A DNA stretch of 64,000 nucleotides from Tangfeifania diversioriginum. GTDB taxonomy: Bacteria; Bacteroidota; Bacteroidia; Bacteroidales; Prolixibacteraceae. Below, piece by piece: positions 27,429-35,900 of the stretch. The notes beneath the pieces are model-generated. The model was not told where the DNA came from. It made no database searches and worked only from the letters and a program-made list of their open reading frames with translations. The position numbers and the translations under genes were made by a program. Within the stretch, counting starts at the first letter, position 1; each line of letters begins with the position of its first letter. Where the stretch lies: assembly GCA_945873105.1 (NCBI GenBank), contig CAMCBW010000027.1, positions 1-64,000 of the forward strand. Direction: 5' to 3'.

Positions 27429-28178
27429 TCATTTTGGCGCATTGCGTACACACCTGAAACCGACGGCAAAATCTACCCAGGAGGGAGGCAGTCCATTCCG
27501 GTAGTATGTTTGGAGGCACATGGCACCTGAATGCCAGCTTCCGCCCCTGATTACTTTAAACCTGCCTCTTTCCGGCCCTCTGGGCTGGATGGCAGGGGAA
27601 GATTTGTAATAATCTCCCTGGTAGTTGTCGGAAGTCCATTCCCAGACATTCCCTGCCATATCGCAAAGGCCAAAACCATTGGGTGGAAAGGAGCCAACTT
27701 TCAGGATGCTCTTGTATTTTTGACCATAATTGGCCAAAGAGGAGTCCATTTGCATTCCATTCGGGAAGTTCATATCAGCCAGACTACCCCTGGCAGCATA
27801 TTCCCATTCAGCCTCAGTGGGTAACCGCTTGTTGACAAATTTGGCATACTGTTCGGCCTCAAAGAGGGAGACTCCGACGACCGGATGATCGGGGAAATCC
27901 AAACCGCATTGAAATTCTTTCATCCCCCAGAACATCGGCAGCGGGTGGTTGGTTGCCTTGCAGAAGTCAAAGTACTGCTGGTTGGTTACTTCGCAGCGAT
28001 CCATGTAAAAGGCATCCAGGGATACCCTGTGTTCCGGTTGCCAGTCGGTGGGGCTTGCAGAATTCTTTCCCATGTTGAATTCCCCTTTGGGAATGTATAC
28101 CATTTCCGCTGCACTACCTGGTTGACCAAAAATAGGTGTGGTTGCTAAACACAACACCACAACAATCAAATTCCTCAT
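27429..28178 (-). CDS. Secreted SUMF1/FGE-fold protein
   Basis: Formylglycine-generating-enzyme-like (C-type-lectin-like) domain with its hallmark motifs RLPTEAEWEYAARG, GNVWEWTSD, RGGSWHSG and GFRCVRN. A signal peptide (MRNLIVVVLCLATTPIFG) predicts export. In true sulfatase-activating FGE two nearby Cys lie after the RGGS motif; here only one Cys is seen there (GAMCLQTYYRNG), so catalytic activity on sulfatases is doubtful. It is more likely a structural or ligand-binding member of the family. No sulfatase gene lies in the window. Confidence 0.85.
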   Translation of the reverse strand: MRNLIVVVLCLATTPIFGQPGSAAEMVYIPKGEFNMGKNSASPTDWQPEHRVSLDAFYMDRCEVTNQQYFDFCKATNHPLPMFWGMKEFQCGLDFPDHPVVGVSLFEAEQYAKFVNKRLPTEAEWEYAARGSLADMNFPNGMQMDSSLANYGQKYKSILKVGSFPPNGFGLCDMAGNVWEWTSDNYQGDYYKSSPAIQPRGPERGRFKVIRGGSWHSGAMCLQTYYRNGLPPSWVDFAVGFRCVRNAPK

Positions 28179-28310
28179 AATTTTAGCGATTCTGGAGAGG
28201 ATGCATTATTTAAATAAGTGTCCTGGTGAATCAGCATTGGCCAATGGAGACACTGCCATATTTGCCAGTTAAGTATCGCCACAAGCTATTCCAGTAAAGG
28301 TGATGATAGG

Positions 28311-28688
28311 TCAAAGTACATGATGAGCCAGCACTTTCTGGACTTCATACACATTGACAGATTTGTTGAACTGTTTGGTAATGCTCGGCTGGGTTTCACT
28401 GGAGATCCAGATCTTCAGCTCGGCATCCAGTTCGAATGTTCCGGCTGTCTCCACACTGAACCTCGAAATGCTCTTGTAGGAGATGGATTTGTACTCTGTC
28501 TTGCTGCCGGTAAGTCCTTGCCGGTCGATCAGGATCAGTCGTTTGGAGGTGAAAATAAAGGTGTCGCGAATGAGTTTAAAACCCAGTTCAATCTCTTCCC
28601 CGTCAAGTAGCAGCTGACCGTATTGTTTCACTAATTCCTCCTGGCTAACCGTGCTGGCATTGCCAAGAATGGCTGAAAAAAGTCCCAT
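28311..28688 (-). CDS. Bacterial PH-domain protein
   Basis: 125-residue cytoplasmic protein with a bacterial pleckstrin-homology-type domain (YvbH-like): LGFKLIRDTFIFTSKRLILID, TEYKSISYKSISRFSVETAG and a C-terminal helix. The ATG at 28688 (MGLFSAILGNAS) is the usual family start; the longer ORF begins in sequence without family resemblance. Function in this family is unknown. It is isolated, with 262 bp upstream that hold nothing recognised. Confidence 0.8.
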   Translation of the reverse strand: MGLFSAILGNASTVSQEELVKQYGQLLLDGEEIELGFKLIRDTFIFTSKRLILIDRQGLTGSKTEYKSISYKSISRFSVETAGTFELDAELKIWISSETQPSITKQFNKSVNVYEVQKVLAHHVL

Positions 28689-28950
28689 AGTCATTGTTAT
28701 TGTCCTACTCTTCTGGCTTTTCGGTTTCGCCCCGGGTTTTGATGGTTCCCGGAATCCATGCTTTAAACATTGATGCAGCATCAGCGTGGATGTATGGATC
28801 CTTTGCGGTGCTGCCTATTTTATAAAATTACACAAAAAGTGATTGCCAAACAATGAAGTAGAAAGAAAACAGGTAAGCACGGAGAAAATGTGCAATTTGA
28901 ATTACATCAATTTTTTGTAACTTAACATCCGCTAATTTAATCTGCTCACC

Positions 28951-29814
28951 ATGAATAAAAAGTTTGGAGTTCTCTACCAGGATTACCTGAATGGTAAAAC
29001 TGAACGGCGCGATTTTGTCAAAAGGGTCGCGGTACTATTGGGTGGAACTGTAGCTGTATCCAGCTTTCTTCCAATGTTTGAATCCAATTACCTGCAGGCA
29101 GCACAAATGGCAGTCAATGAGGATGAATTGTTTACAGAGGATGTTGTCTATCCCGGCGTATCCGGAGAGGTTAAAGCCTTCCTGGCCAGACCAAAGAAGA
29201 AGAAAAAATATCCGGCTGTCATTGTGATCCACGAGAACAAGGGGTTGCAACCTCATATCAGGGATGTTAATCGGCGAATGGCTGCCGAAGGTTTTCTCTC
29301 CCTCGCTCCGGATGCTTTGTCTCCTTTGGGGGGTACTCCATCCGATAGTGTAGAAGAGGCTACCAAAAGACTGGGCCAGCTCGACAGGGAGCAGACGATC
29401 AAGAACATGGTGGCTGCTGTTAAATACCTGAAAACCCATCCGCAAAGCAATGGTAAGGTGGGTTGTACCGGTTTTTGCTGGGGTGGTGCCATGACCAACA
29501 ATGTAGCAGTCAACTCCCCCGACCTGGATGCTGCGGTTCCCTATTACGGCAGTTGTCCAAAGAGTGAGGATGTACCCAGGATCAAAGCTCCGATTCTGGC
29601 CCATTATGCCGGTGATGATGCACGGATCAACCAGGGGATTGATGCTTTTGAGAAAGCACTGAAAGAGGCGGGGAAAGAGTACCAGCTGTTTGTCTATCCT
29701 GATACCAAACATGCCTTCAACAACGACTCCAATCCTGAAAGGTACAACGAAGCTGCAGCCAAGTTGGCCTGGAAGCGAACCGTAGATTTCTTTAAGGAGA
29801 AATTGAAAGGCTAG
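28951..29814 (+). CDS. Dienelactone hydrolase family protein, probably exported
   Basis: Alpha/beta hydrolase of the dienelactone hydrolase type, 287 residues. The catalytic triad is visible as Cys in GFCWGG, Asp in AGDDAR and His in TKHAF. The N-terminus has a conserved leader (NGKTERRDFVKRVAVLLGGTVAVSSFLP) with a twin-arginine-like RRDFVKR ahead of a hydrophobic stretch, suggesting Tat export of the folded enzyme. Substrate unknown. It is convergent with the anSME-like gene. Confidence 0.9.
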   Translation: MNKKFGVLYQDYLNGKTERRDFVKRVAVLLGGTVAVSSFLPMFESNYLQAAQMAVNEDELFTEDVVYPGVSGEVKAFLARPKKKKKYPAVIVIHENKGLQPHIRDVNRRMAAEGFLSLAPDALSPLGGTPSDSVEEATKRLGQLDREQTIKNMVAAVKYLKTHPQSNGKVGCTGFCWGGAMTNNVAVNSPDLDAAVPYYGSCPKSEDVPRIKAPILAHYAGDDARINQGIDAFEKALKEAGKEYQLFVYPDTKHAFNNDSNPERYNEAAAKLAWKRTVDFFKEKLKG

Positions 29815-29825
29815 AACTTTCTTAG

Positions 29826-29877
29826 TGAAACCTTGGTGTCCTGGTGTCTTCGTGGCAGGAAAAAATTAGCCACTAAG
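29826..29877. repeat. Imperfect inverted repeat between convergent genes
   Basis: CCTTGGTGtcctggtgtcttcGTGGC pairs imperfectly with GCCACTAAGTCACCAAGG. The left arm holds octad words TTGGTGTC, CTGGTGTC, TTCGTGGC. It may terminate either of the two convergent transcripts. Confidence 0.5.
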
Positions 29878-29929
29878 TCACCAAGGATCATAAAATGTAA
29901 AAGTATAGGAGGCAGCTTTACCATCCTAC

Positions 29930-31081
29930 TTACTCTTTGGTACCCGCTAAATCCGCAAGTGCATTCACAAAGGGAGTGCAATGGTTGAAGAATTTCCGGT
30001 AACCCTCGCATAGGTAATTAAGGCCATTTTCGCCATCCGGAGTTTGGATAAACCTGTTTTTAGGGCACTCACCGTGGCAACTCTCCAGAACCTCACAATG
30101 CAGGCAATATTGGGGCAGTTTGGTCCATTTTGCCGCTCCGAAGGCAATCTGCACCGGATCATTGAGTAGCTCCGTCAGAGGGGTCTCCTGGATATTGCCA
30201 ATCCGGTGCTCACGATCGACAAAATGGTCGCAGGAGTAGAAATCTCCTTTCTTTTCCAATACAGGGACACCCCCACAGACTTCTTTGAAGATACAGAGGG
30301 TATGTTCCTGCCTGAATGCCGTACGAAAAGCCTCTTCGAAAAATTGAACCTGAATGATACCGATATCATTTTCCTTCCAGGCTTCAAAAATGGTTACCAA
30401 AAAATCACCAAAAGCCTTTGCCGGAACTGAATCTGCAGTGACTCCCGATTGGCTGTTCCTATCCCTGTTTACAAGTGGCAGAAAGCTGATGTATTTTGTT
30501 CCCAGGGTTTTAAAAAAATTGTAGACTTCAAGGGGGTGATTCACATTGAAAGCGTTGACGACGCAAAGGATTTCGGTATTGATCCGGAACTTTTGCAACA
30601 GGTAATAACTTTTCAGAACCCTTTCAAAAGTAGCTTCTCCAGTTTTGGAAACCCGGTATTTGTTGTGCAGCTCCCCGGGACCGTCCATGCTAATTCCTAC
30701 CAGGAAGTTTTCATCCGCCAGGAACCGGCACCATTCATCGTTGAGAAGGATTCCGTTGGTTTGTATACCGTTGATAATGGATTTGTTCTGCGTGTTGTGC
30801 CGTTTTTGGAGTTCAACAGCTTTCCTGTAAAAATCAACACCGGCCAGGGTGGGTTCGCCTCCATGCCAGGAAAAGAGTACAGGATCCTCGGTGGTCGCCT
30901 CCAACAGTTGAACAATGTACCGTTCCAGCAGCTCCTCCTGCATGGGGGAGGGGTTGCCTTGGTTCAATGCCAGTTTGTCCAGGTAATAGCAATAGCCGCA
31001 ACCAAGGTTGCATAGTGCGCCAACTGGTTTAACAAAGAGCTGGAAGGGGCGGGAGGTAGGCGGCATATCTATTTTATCCAC
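29930..31081 (-). CDS. Radical SAM enzyme, anaerobic sulfatase-maturase (anSME) type
   Basis: Radical SAM/SPASM protein of 383 residues. The SAM [4Fe-4S] motif is CNLGCGYC near residue 24, preceded by the characteristic LFVKPVGALC. The SPASM region has CGGVPVL, YSCDHFV and CLHCEVLESCHGECPKNRF, the Cys pattern for two auxiliary clusters. In the family such enzymes convert Cys or Ser of sulfatases to formylglycine. No sulfatase gene is in this window, so the substrate would have to be encoded elsewhere or be different. Confidence 0.9.
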   Translation of the reverse strand: MDKIDMPPTSRPFQLFVKPVGALCNLGCGYCYYLDKLALNQGNPSPMQEELLERYIVQLLEATTEDPVLFSWHGGEPTLAGVDFYRKAVELQKRHNTQNKSIINGIQTNGILLNDEWCRFLADENFLVGISMDGPGELHNKYRVSKTGEATFERVLKSYYLLQKFRINTEILCVVNAFNVNHPLEVYNFFKTLGTKYISFLPLVNRDRNSQSGVTADSVPAKAFGDFLVTIFEAWKENDIGIIQVQFFEEAFRTAFRQEHTLCIFKEVCGGVPVLEKKGDFYSCDHFVDREHRIGNIQETPLTELLNDPVQIAFGAAKWTKLPQYCLHCEVLESCHGECPKNRFIQTPDGENGLNYLCEGYRKFFNHCTPFVNALADLAGTKE

Positions 31082-31117
31082 TAAGATTCTTTTTATGAAT
31101 TTGATTTACGTAGGGCG

Positions 31118-31440
31118 TTAAGATGCTTTTGCCAATGGCAGCCTCATGCTGCCGAAACCAAGTTCAGGGTCTTCGATCTCTTCCAGCCGTTCACGGGTGA
31201 CTACGGCCAGCCACATTTTGAATGGCTCAGCCTTAGGCCATGGAATTGATTGGATCAACCGAAAAAGCTGCTCTACATCTGCCACATCGGTTAACCGCAT
31301 TTTACCGTCAGGAGCTTCCATTTTTAAACCGTTACATTTTGTAACGGTTTGGTTCCCCTGTGCCATCAATCTCTTTCTCATACCCATAGAGGTCTTAACC
31401 AGCATGCGAATTCAGCTTGACTATTTTTCTTTTTTGCCAT
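31118..31440 (-). pseudogene. Remnant of a DinD/BRO-type phage antirepressor gene
   Basis: The 95-residue ORF (31118-31405) carries the family core QTVTKCNGLKMEAPDGKMR and DVADVEQLFRLIQSIPWPKAEPFK, then WLAVVTRERLEEIEDPEL, and breaks off into unrelated residues. Full-length relatives have an N-terminal BRO domain before this block and more than 100 residues after it. A separate short frame begins at 31440 (MAKKKNSQAE), as if the original N-terminus had been joined by an internal deletion. It is probably inactive. Confidence 0.65.
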
Positions 31441-31505
31441 AATTGATAACTACAAGTTAGCGATGTTTCACGTTGTGTTCATATCTGATGCCAACATTGT
31501 CTATC

Positions 31506-31563
31506 CGAAACTAACCTGCGACCATGCACCGAAATTCCAGCTAAATTAGGCAGGTTAGTTTCG
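31506..31563. repeat. Inverted repeat CGAAACTAACCTGC
   Basis: Perfect 14-bp arms at 31506-31519 and 31550-31563 with a 30-bp loop. It lies in the 670-bp gap upstream of the antirepressor remnant. Function unknown; it could be a folded RNA element or a leftover of a mobile element. Confidence 0.7.
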
Positions 31564-31631
31564 CATTAGATGAATCTAAACTTACCCAATATTGTTTAAT
31601 CTACAAGTGTTTTGGGCAGGTGATTTTTTGT

Positions 31632-31671
31632 CTTAACCCTGTCAGGTTTCCAAAAACCTGACAGGGTTAAG
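31632..31671. repeat. 18-bp perfect hairpin CTTAACCCTGTCAGGTTT
   Basis: Arms at 31632-31649 and 31654-31671 with a 4-base loop (CCAA). There is no T-run. It resembles the type of dispersed palindromic repeat found across Bacteroidota genomes. Confidence 0.75.
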
Positions 31672-31770
31672 GAGACCTACTGTCCTGTCTTCGATACGGA
31701 TTAACAAAAATAGGCCAGAATTGGGTTACAGGCTATGGTCACAAACCTTTCCAACCTGCTTTACCACCTA

Positions 31771-31980
31771 TCCGGCTATCGTCATTGGTCTTCCGGCGAA
31801 CGTCACCAATCGTCCGGCTTATGTAAGGGATCATCCGGCGAACGTCACCAATCGTCCGGCTTATGTCAGGGATCATCCGGCGAACGTCACTAATCGTCCG
31901 ACTTATGTCAGGGATCATCCTGTTAATGTCACTAAACATCCGGCTTACGTCACTGACCTTCCGGTTTGTGTAAATGTTCA
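31771..31980. repeat. 21-bp minisatellite, ten units
   Basis: Ten head-to-tail 21-bp units starting with TCCGGC and close to TCCGGCnnAyGTCAnnnATCn; adjacent units alternate between a GAACGTCACC and a TTATGTCAGG form, so the higher-order period is 42 bp. Because 21 is a multiple of three, one plus-strand frame and one minus-strand frame stay open (ANVTNRPAYVRDHP and RMIPDISRTIGDVR). Neither ORF looks like a gene. Confidence 0.85.
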
Positions 31981-32009
31981 TCCGCATGCTCTACAACACT
32001 ATCTGCCAC

Positions 32010-32040
32010 AAAAAAGGGCCGCCCAACCGGACAGCCCTTC
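32010..32040 (-). terminator. Terminator of the ABC/RND locus
   Basis: On the minus strand AAGGGCTGTCC-ggtt-GGGCGGCCCTT is followed by TTTTTTG. It lies about 70 bp beyond the stop of the last gene of the ABC/RND series and in the right direction. Confidence 0.65.
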
Positions 32041-32110
32041 CTAAATCTTTGTGCTCCATTATTCGCCCAATGCGCTAATTTCCACATTTCCACATTTTCA
32101 CATTTCCCAA

Positions 32111-32842
32111 TTATTTCAAAAACTTCTCCCTCCGCTGCAGATTGGTCAATCCGCCCAGCAGGAAGACGATGCTTCCAATGCTCAGGAAGATCCGGTTCTT
32201 CTGGGAGATCTGCGCCCAAACCATCTCATTCATACGGTTGGGGATGTCGTAAGGGTTGTGGAAGATGTTCCACTGGGTTCGGTCCAAAACTTCACCCATG
32301 AAGAGCAAGGCAACGCCGATGATGATCATCACCACAGCCGTTCCGTTGCCGTTCTTTACCATGGTCGAGACCAGGAAGGAGAGACAGCCCAGGAAGAAGA
32401 CCGGAAACATCAGTTGAAACGACATGTCAAAAACAGGGTAGGGGATGAGGGCAAAATAACCTATCCAGCAAAAGACATAGAGGATTGCCCAGGTGAGCAG
32501 GAAAATCATAAACAACCTGATCAGCCAGATCTTGTAACGGTAATCCGGTATCCCAAAGAGTATCTCAAGGATCCTGGAGTCTGCATCGTTCTGAATTCCG
32601 AACACGGTGGGGTAGAAGATCAGCAATATACCCGGAACAAATAGGATATAATAGACGTGTGATGAGTTGAAGGCAGGTGTATTGAAGACAAGGTTAATTG
32701 ACAACAATAGGTAGAAAACCAGAGAGGCGAGTACAAACCATACAAACCGACCAGCAAAGATGATCTTGAGGTTGTATTTTGCCATCTTCAGCACCAAATC
32801 TGTTCTATTCTTTAATTTACTCTTCCAAATTGCGTTATCCAT
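32111..32842 (-). CDS. ABC-2-type membrane protein
   Basis: Integral membrane protein of 243 residues with about six helices. The layout, a short N-terminal cytoplasmic part, paired helices and a charged C-terminus (NLQRREKFLK), is that of an ABC-2 transmembrane subunit. No ATPase domain is present. It is the last gene of the ABC/RND series, 128 bp after the RND-ABC fusion gene, and the ATPase of that fusion or the stand-alone one at the head of the locus are obvious candidate partners. Assignment rests on topology and context; sequence similarity is modest. Confidence 0.75.
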   Translation of the reverse strand: MDNAIWKSKLKNRTDLVLKMAKYNLKIIFAGRFVWFVLASLVFYLLLSINLVFNTPAFNSSHVYYILFVPGILLIFYPTVFGIQNDADSRILEILFGIPDYRYKIWLIRLFMIFLLTWAILYVFCWIGYFALIPYPVFDMSFQLMFPVFFLGCLSFLVSTMVKNGNGTAVVMIIIGVALLFMGEVLDRTQWNIFHNPYDIPNRMNEMVWAQISQKNRIFLSIGSIVFLLGGLTNLQRREKFLK

Positions 32843-32880
32843 TTCGCTTTTATATCAAATATTGTTCATTTAATCAATAA

Positions 32881-32979
32881 GTTAGGAGTAGATAGTTATG
32901 AGTGATGAGTTATGAGTTATAACGCTCTTATCAAGATCGCAGCTATAATCCATAACTCATAACTCCTAACTCATAACTT
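32881..32979. repeat. Inverted heptad arrays at the fusion-gene stop
   Basis: Left array: GTTAGGA, GTAGATA, GTTATGA, GTGATGA, GTTATGA, GTTATAA (32881-32922). Right array: ATAATCC, ATAACTC, ATAACTC, CTAACTC, ATAACTT (32945-32979). They are reverse complements and can form a long hairpin. On the coding strand the last codon and stop of the RND-ABC fusion (TTA TGA) are inside the right array. Confidence 0.8.
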
Positions 32980-35900
32980 CTTTTTAAATCCTTTGAGTAT
33001 GCACAAATAGGCCTCCTCCAGAACTGGTTTTACGATCTCCGCATCTTCCGCAGGTTTTTCGGCCGACAGGAAGCGTACCTTGATCATCTCTCCGTCGCGC
33101 ATGTGGTGAATCACCCTTTCCTTCATCGGGAAGGCATCAAATTCCCTTGCGGGGATACTGAATTGCCATACAAATCCCTCTGCCAGCTTCACCATGTCGT
33201 TCGGATGACCGGTATAGCACAACTCACCACGGTTAACTACTGCTACCTGGTTACAGGAGCTCGAAATATCCTCGATGATGTGGGTGGAGAAGATTACGAT
33301 TCGCTCACGGCTTAGCTCCACCAAAAGGTTCCTGAAGCGGATTCTTTCGCGGGGATCCAATCCTGCAGTTGGTTCGTCAACCACGAGAATCCGGGGCAAA
33401 TGGAGCAGAATCTGGGCGATACCCATCCGCTGTTTCATACCTCCTGAAAATCCGCCGATCTTTTCATCCTTTCGGTCCCAAAGATGCACGGAACTAAGCA
33501 CATATTCAATCCGCTTGTCGCGTGTAGGTCCATCGGTCAATCCCTTGAGGATGGCCTGGTAATCCAGGAACTCATAGGCCGACATGTTTTCGTAGGTACC
33601 GAACTCCTGGGGCAAGTAGCCAATGAGTCCCTGCAGCTCTTCGCGTTTCTCCTGGGTATCGATGCCATTGATCCAGACTTTTCCATAACTCTGCTCATAA
33701 ATACCGCAGATTACACGCATCATGGTCGATTTTCCTGCCCCATTGGGCCCCAGCAATCCAATCATTCCGGTATTGATCTCCAGTGAAACACCCTTGAGTG
33801 CCTTGAATGGATCCCTTTTGCGTCCAAGTACAGGCATCTGTTCCACCAATTTGTAGAACACTCTCCTCAATCCGGCAAAACGGCCTTTCAACCTTTCAAT
33901 GTTGACTTTTTCCTCGTAAAGCCTGTCTGCTGTTGTTTTAACGGCGAGTGCAAAATACCAGAGTGCACCAACTACGGCTACTGAAAGCACTTTTTCCCAT
34001 TTGAAATAAAAGAAAACTAGCACCAACAGGGGCATGGCCCAATACAAGACCTGATAACCCACCCCAGACAACTTACTCATCCATTTTTTGTTCTCCTTCT
34101 CAGCCCGGTGATCGAGATATTCTGAAACGGGTCCCCACATGGCCAGTACCATCAGGTACGTTAGTAGAGCAAATATCAGGGCATACAAGCTATTGACAAG
34201 GTAGAAAAAGGTGAAGTAGACCATAAACCCAAGCAATGGTAATTGCCAGATATACAGGTCGAAGTCACGGATGGTGCGGTAATATTTTAGTTGGCCTGCG
34301 CGTTCGCGGATGTTGCGGTTCCCCTTCCATTCACGGGCAAAACGACTTCCCCAATCGTAGATCTTTACCAGATTTTCAATCTTGATGGTGATCTGTTTCT
34401 CCGGATCGATCACCGTTTCGGTGGCTTTGCGCAAACTGTTCATGATAAACCAGGTGGTACCCGGGATAACAATGATCAGCGCAACCATGTCGAGCATTTG
34501 CCAAAGCAAGGTATCTACACGCGTATAAATAAACACGATGCCAGCTATAAACAGCGCAAATTGGCCAATTTTCAATTTCCAGTTCAGATCTCTCATCCAT
34601 TGGATGGAAGTTTCAAGTCCAGAATAGAAAGTTGGTATAAACACCAGTGTCAGAAGCGTACTCAAGCTCAATCCGCCAATTACGGTAATGGCAAACGGAG
34701 CTCCGATGGCACCCACATATTCGTTGTCACCCATGGCCAATGGCAGCATGGCTGCGATGGTGGCTATGGCAGTGATCAGGATGGGCCGGAGTCTTGACAT
34801 CCCTGCCATGACCAGTGCACGATTTTTTCGGTAACCACGCTTCCTCAGAATCTGGGTATAATCAATCAGGATGATTCCGTTGTTCACCACCACACCGATC
34901 AGGATTAAAAATCCGATCATGGTATTGGCATTCAACAATGAATTGTTGCTGAAGATCAGGGCAAGGAAGGAACCAATGGCAGCCAGCGGTATGCTGAACA
35001 TCAGCACGAATGGGGTTGAAATTGATTCAAATACAGACGCCATGATCATGAAGATCAGGATGAAAGCCGCCAGGATCAGGAATTTGAAATCTGCCAGGGT
35101 ATCCTCTTCGTGGATCACCTCAATGGCAATCCCAGAAGGCATGTTGTAACTCCCAACGATATTGTCGACCTCCGCACGGTAGGATTCGAGCAGCTCTTTG
35201 GAATCCTGGGCCGCATCTACGAAACGGAAAGTAACCTCAATCTGCTTCTCCTGGTTTACCCTGGTGATACTGGCGTAACCCGACGAGAGCACCACATCGC
35301 TAATGGTTTGCAACTCATGCAATCCACCTTTGGTATCGGCAATTGGGAGTGTTTTCAGGTCGAAACTGGTTCTGCTCTTTTTGGATTCCTCCTCTGTCTC
35401 TCCCTTCTTGGGCATCTCTTTAATGGTAATATCGTATTGCTCGTTGCCCTGTTTGAAAGGTATATTGGTATTGATCTCCTTGCTGAAGGAGTTCAGTTCG
35501 CTGGAAACACTGGCAAGGGATACATCATAGGCATTCATCGTCAATGGATGAAACCGCAGGTGTACCTCGGGCCGGTTGTTGGTAAAGCTCACCCGTACAT
35601 TGTTCATGGATTCGAGGTTCTCCAAAAAGAATTGCAAGTCAGAGGCGACATTCTTCATCACCTCGAAATCCTCGCCTTTGATCAGGATGCGCTCCTGGTT
35701 GGATCCGACCCCCATCATCGACATGAAATTTCCTGCACCCGAGCCACCAACGCCCATGCTTGCACTGCTTGAACCGGTCGTAGAGGAGGCATCATTGATA
35801 TCGATGGTCCCACCCGGTACATCCCTCATCTTGTTGGTAACGTCTTCGCGAATCTGGGCGATGGAACGCTTTTTGATCTCCTGGTAGTCCTCCTTCAGTT

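Noticed and set aside
27429-28178. True formylglycine-generating enzyme
   Set aside because: Only one Cys is found in the segment after RGGSW where the catalytic pair should be, and no sulfatase is nearby.
31721-32044. 107-residue ORF and the opposite 82-residue ORF as repeat proteins
   Set aside because: Both are open because a 21-bp repeat cannot introduce stops; there is no signal peptide, ribosome site or family resemblance for either. Kept only as a finding on the repeat.
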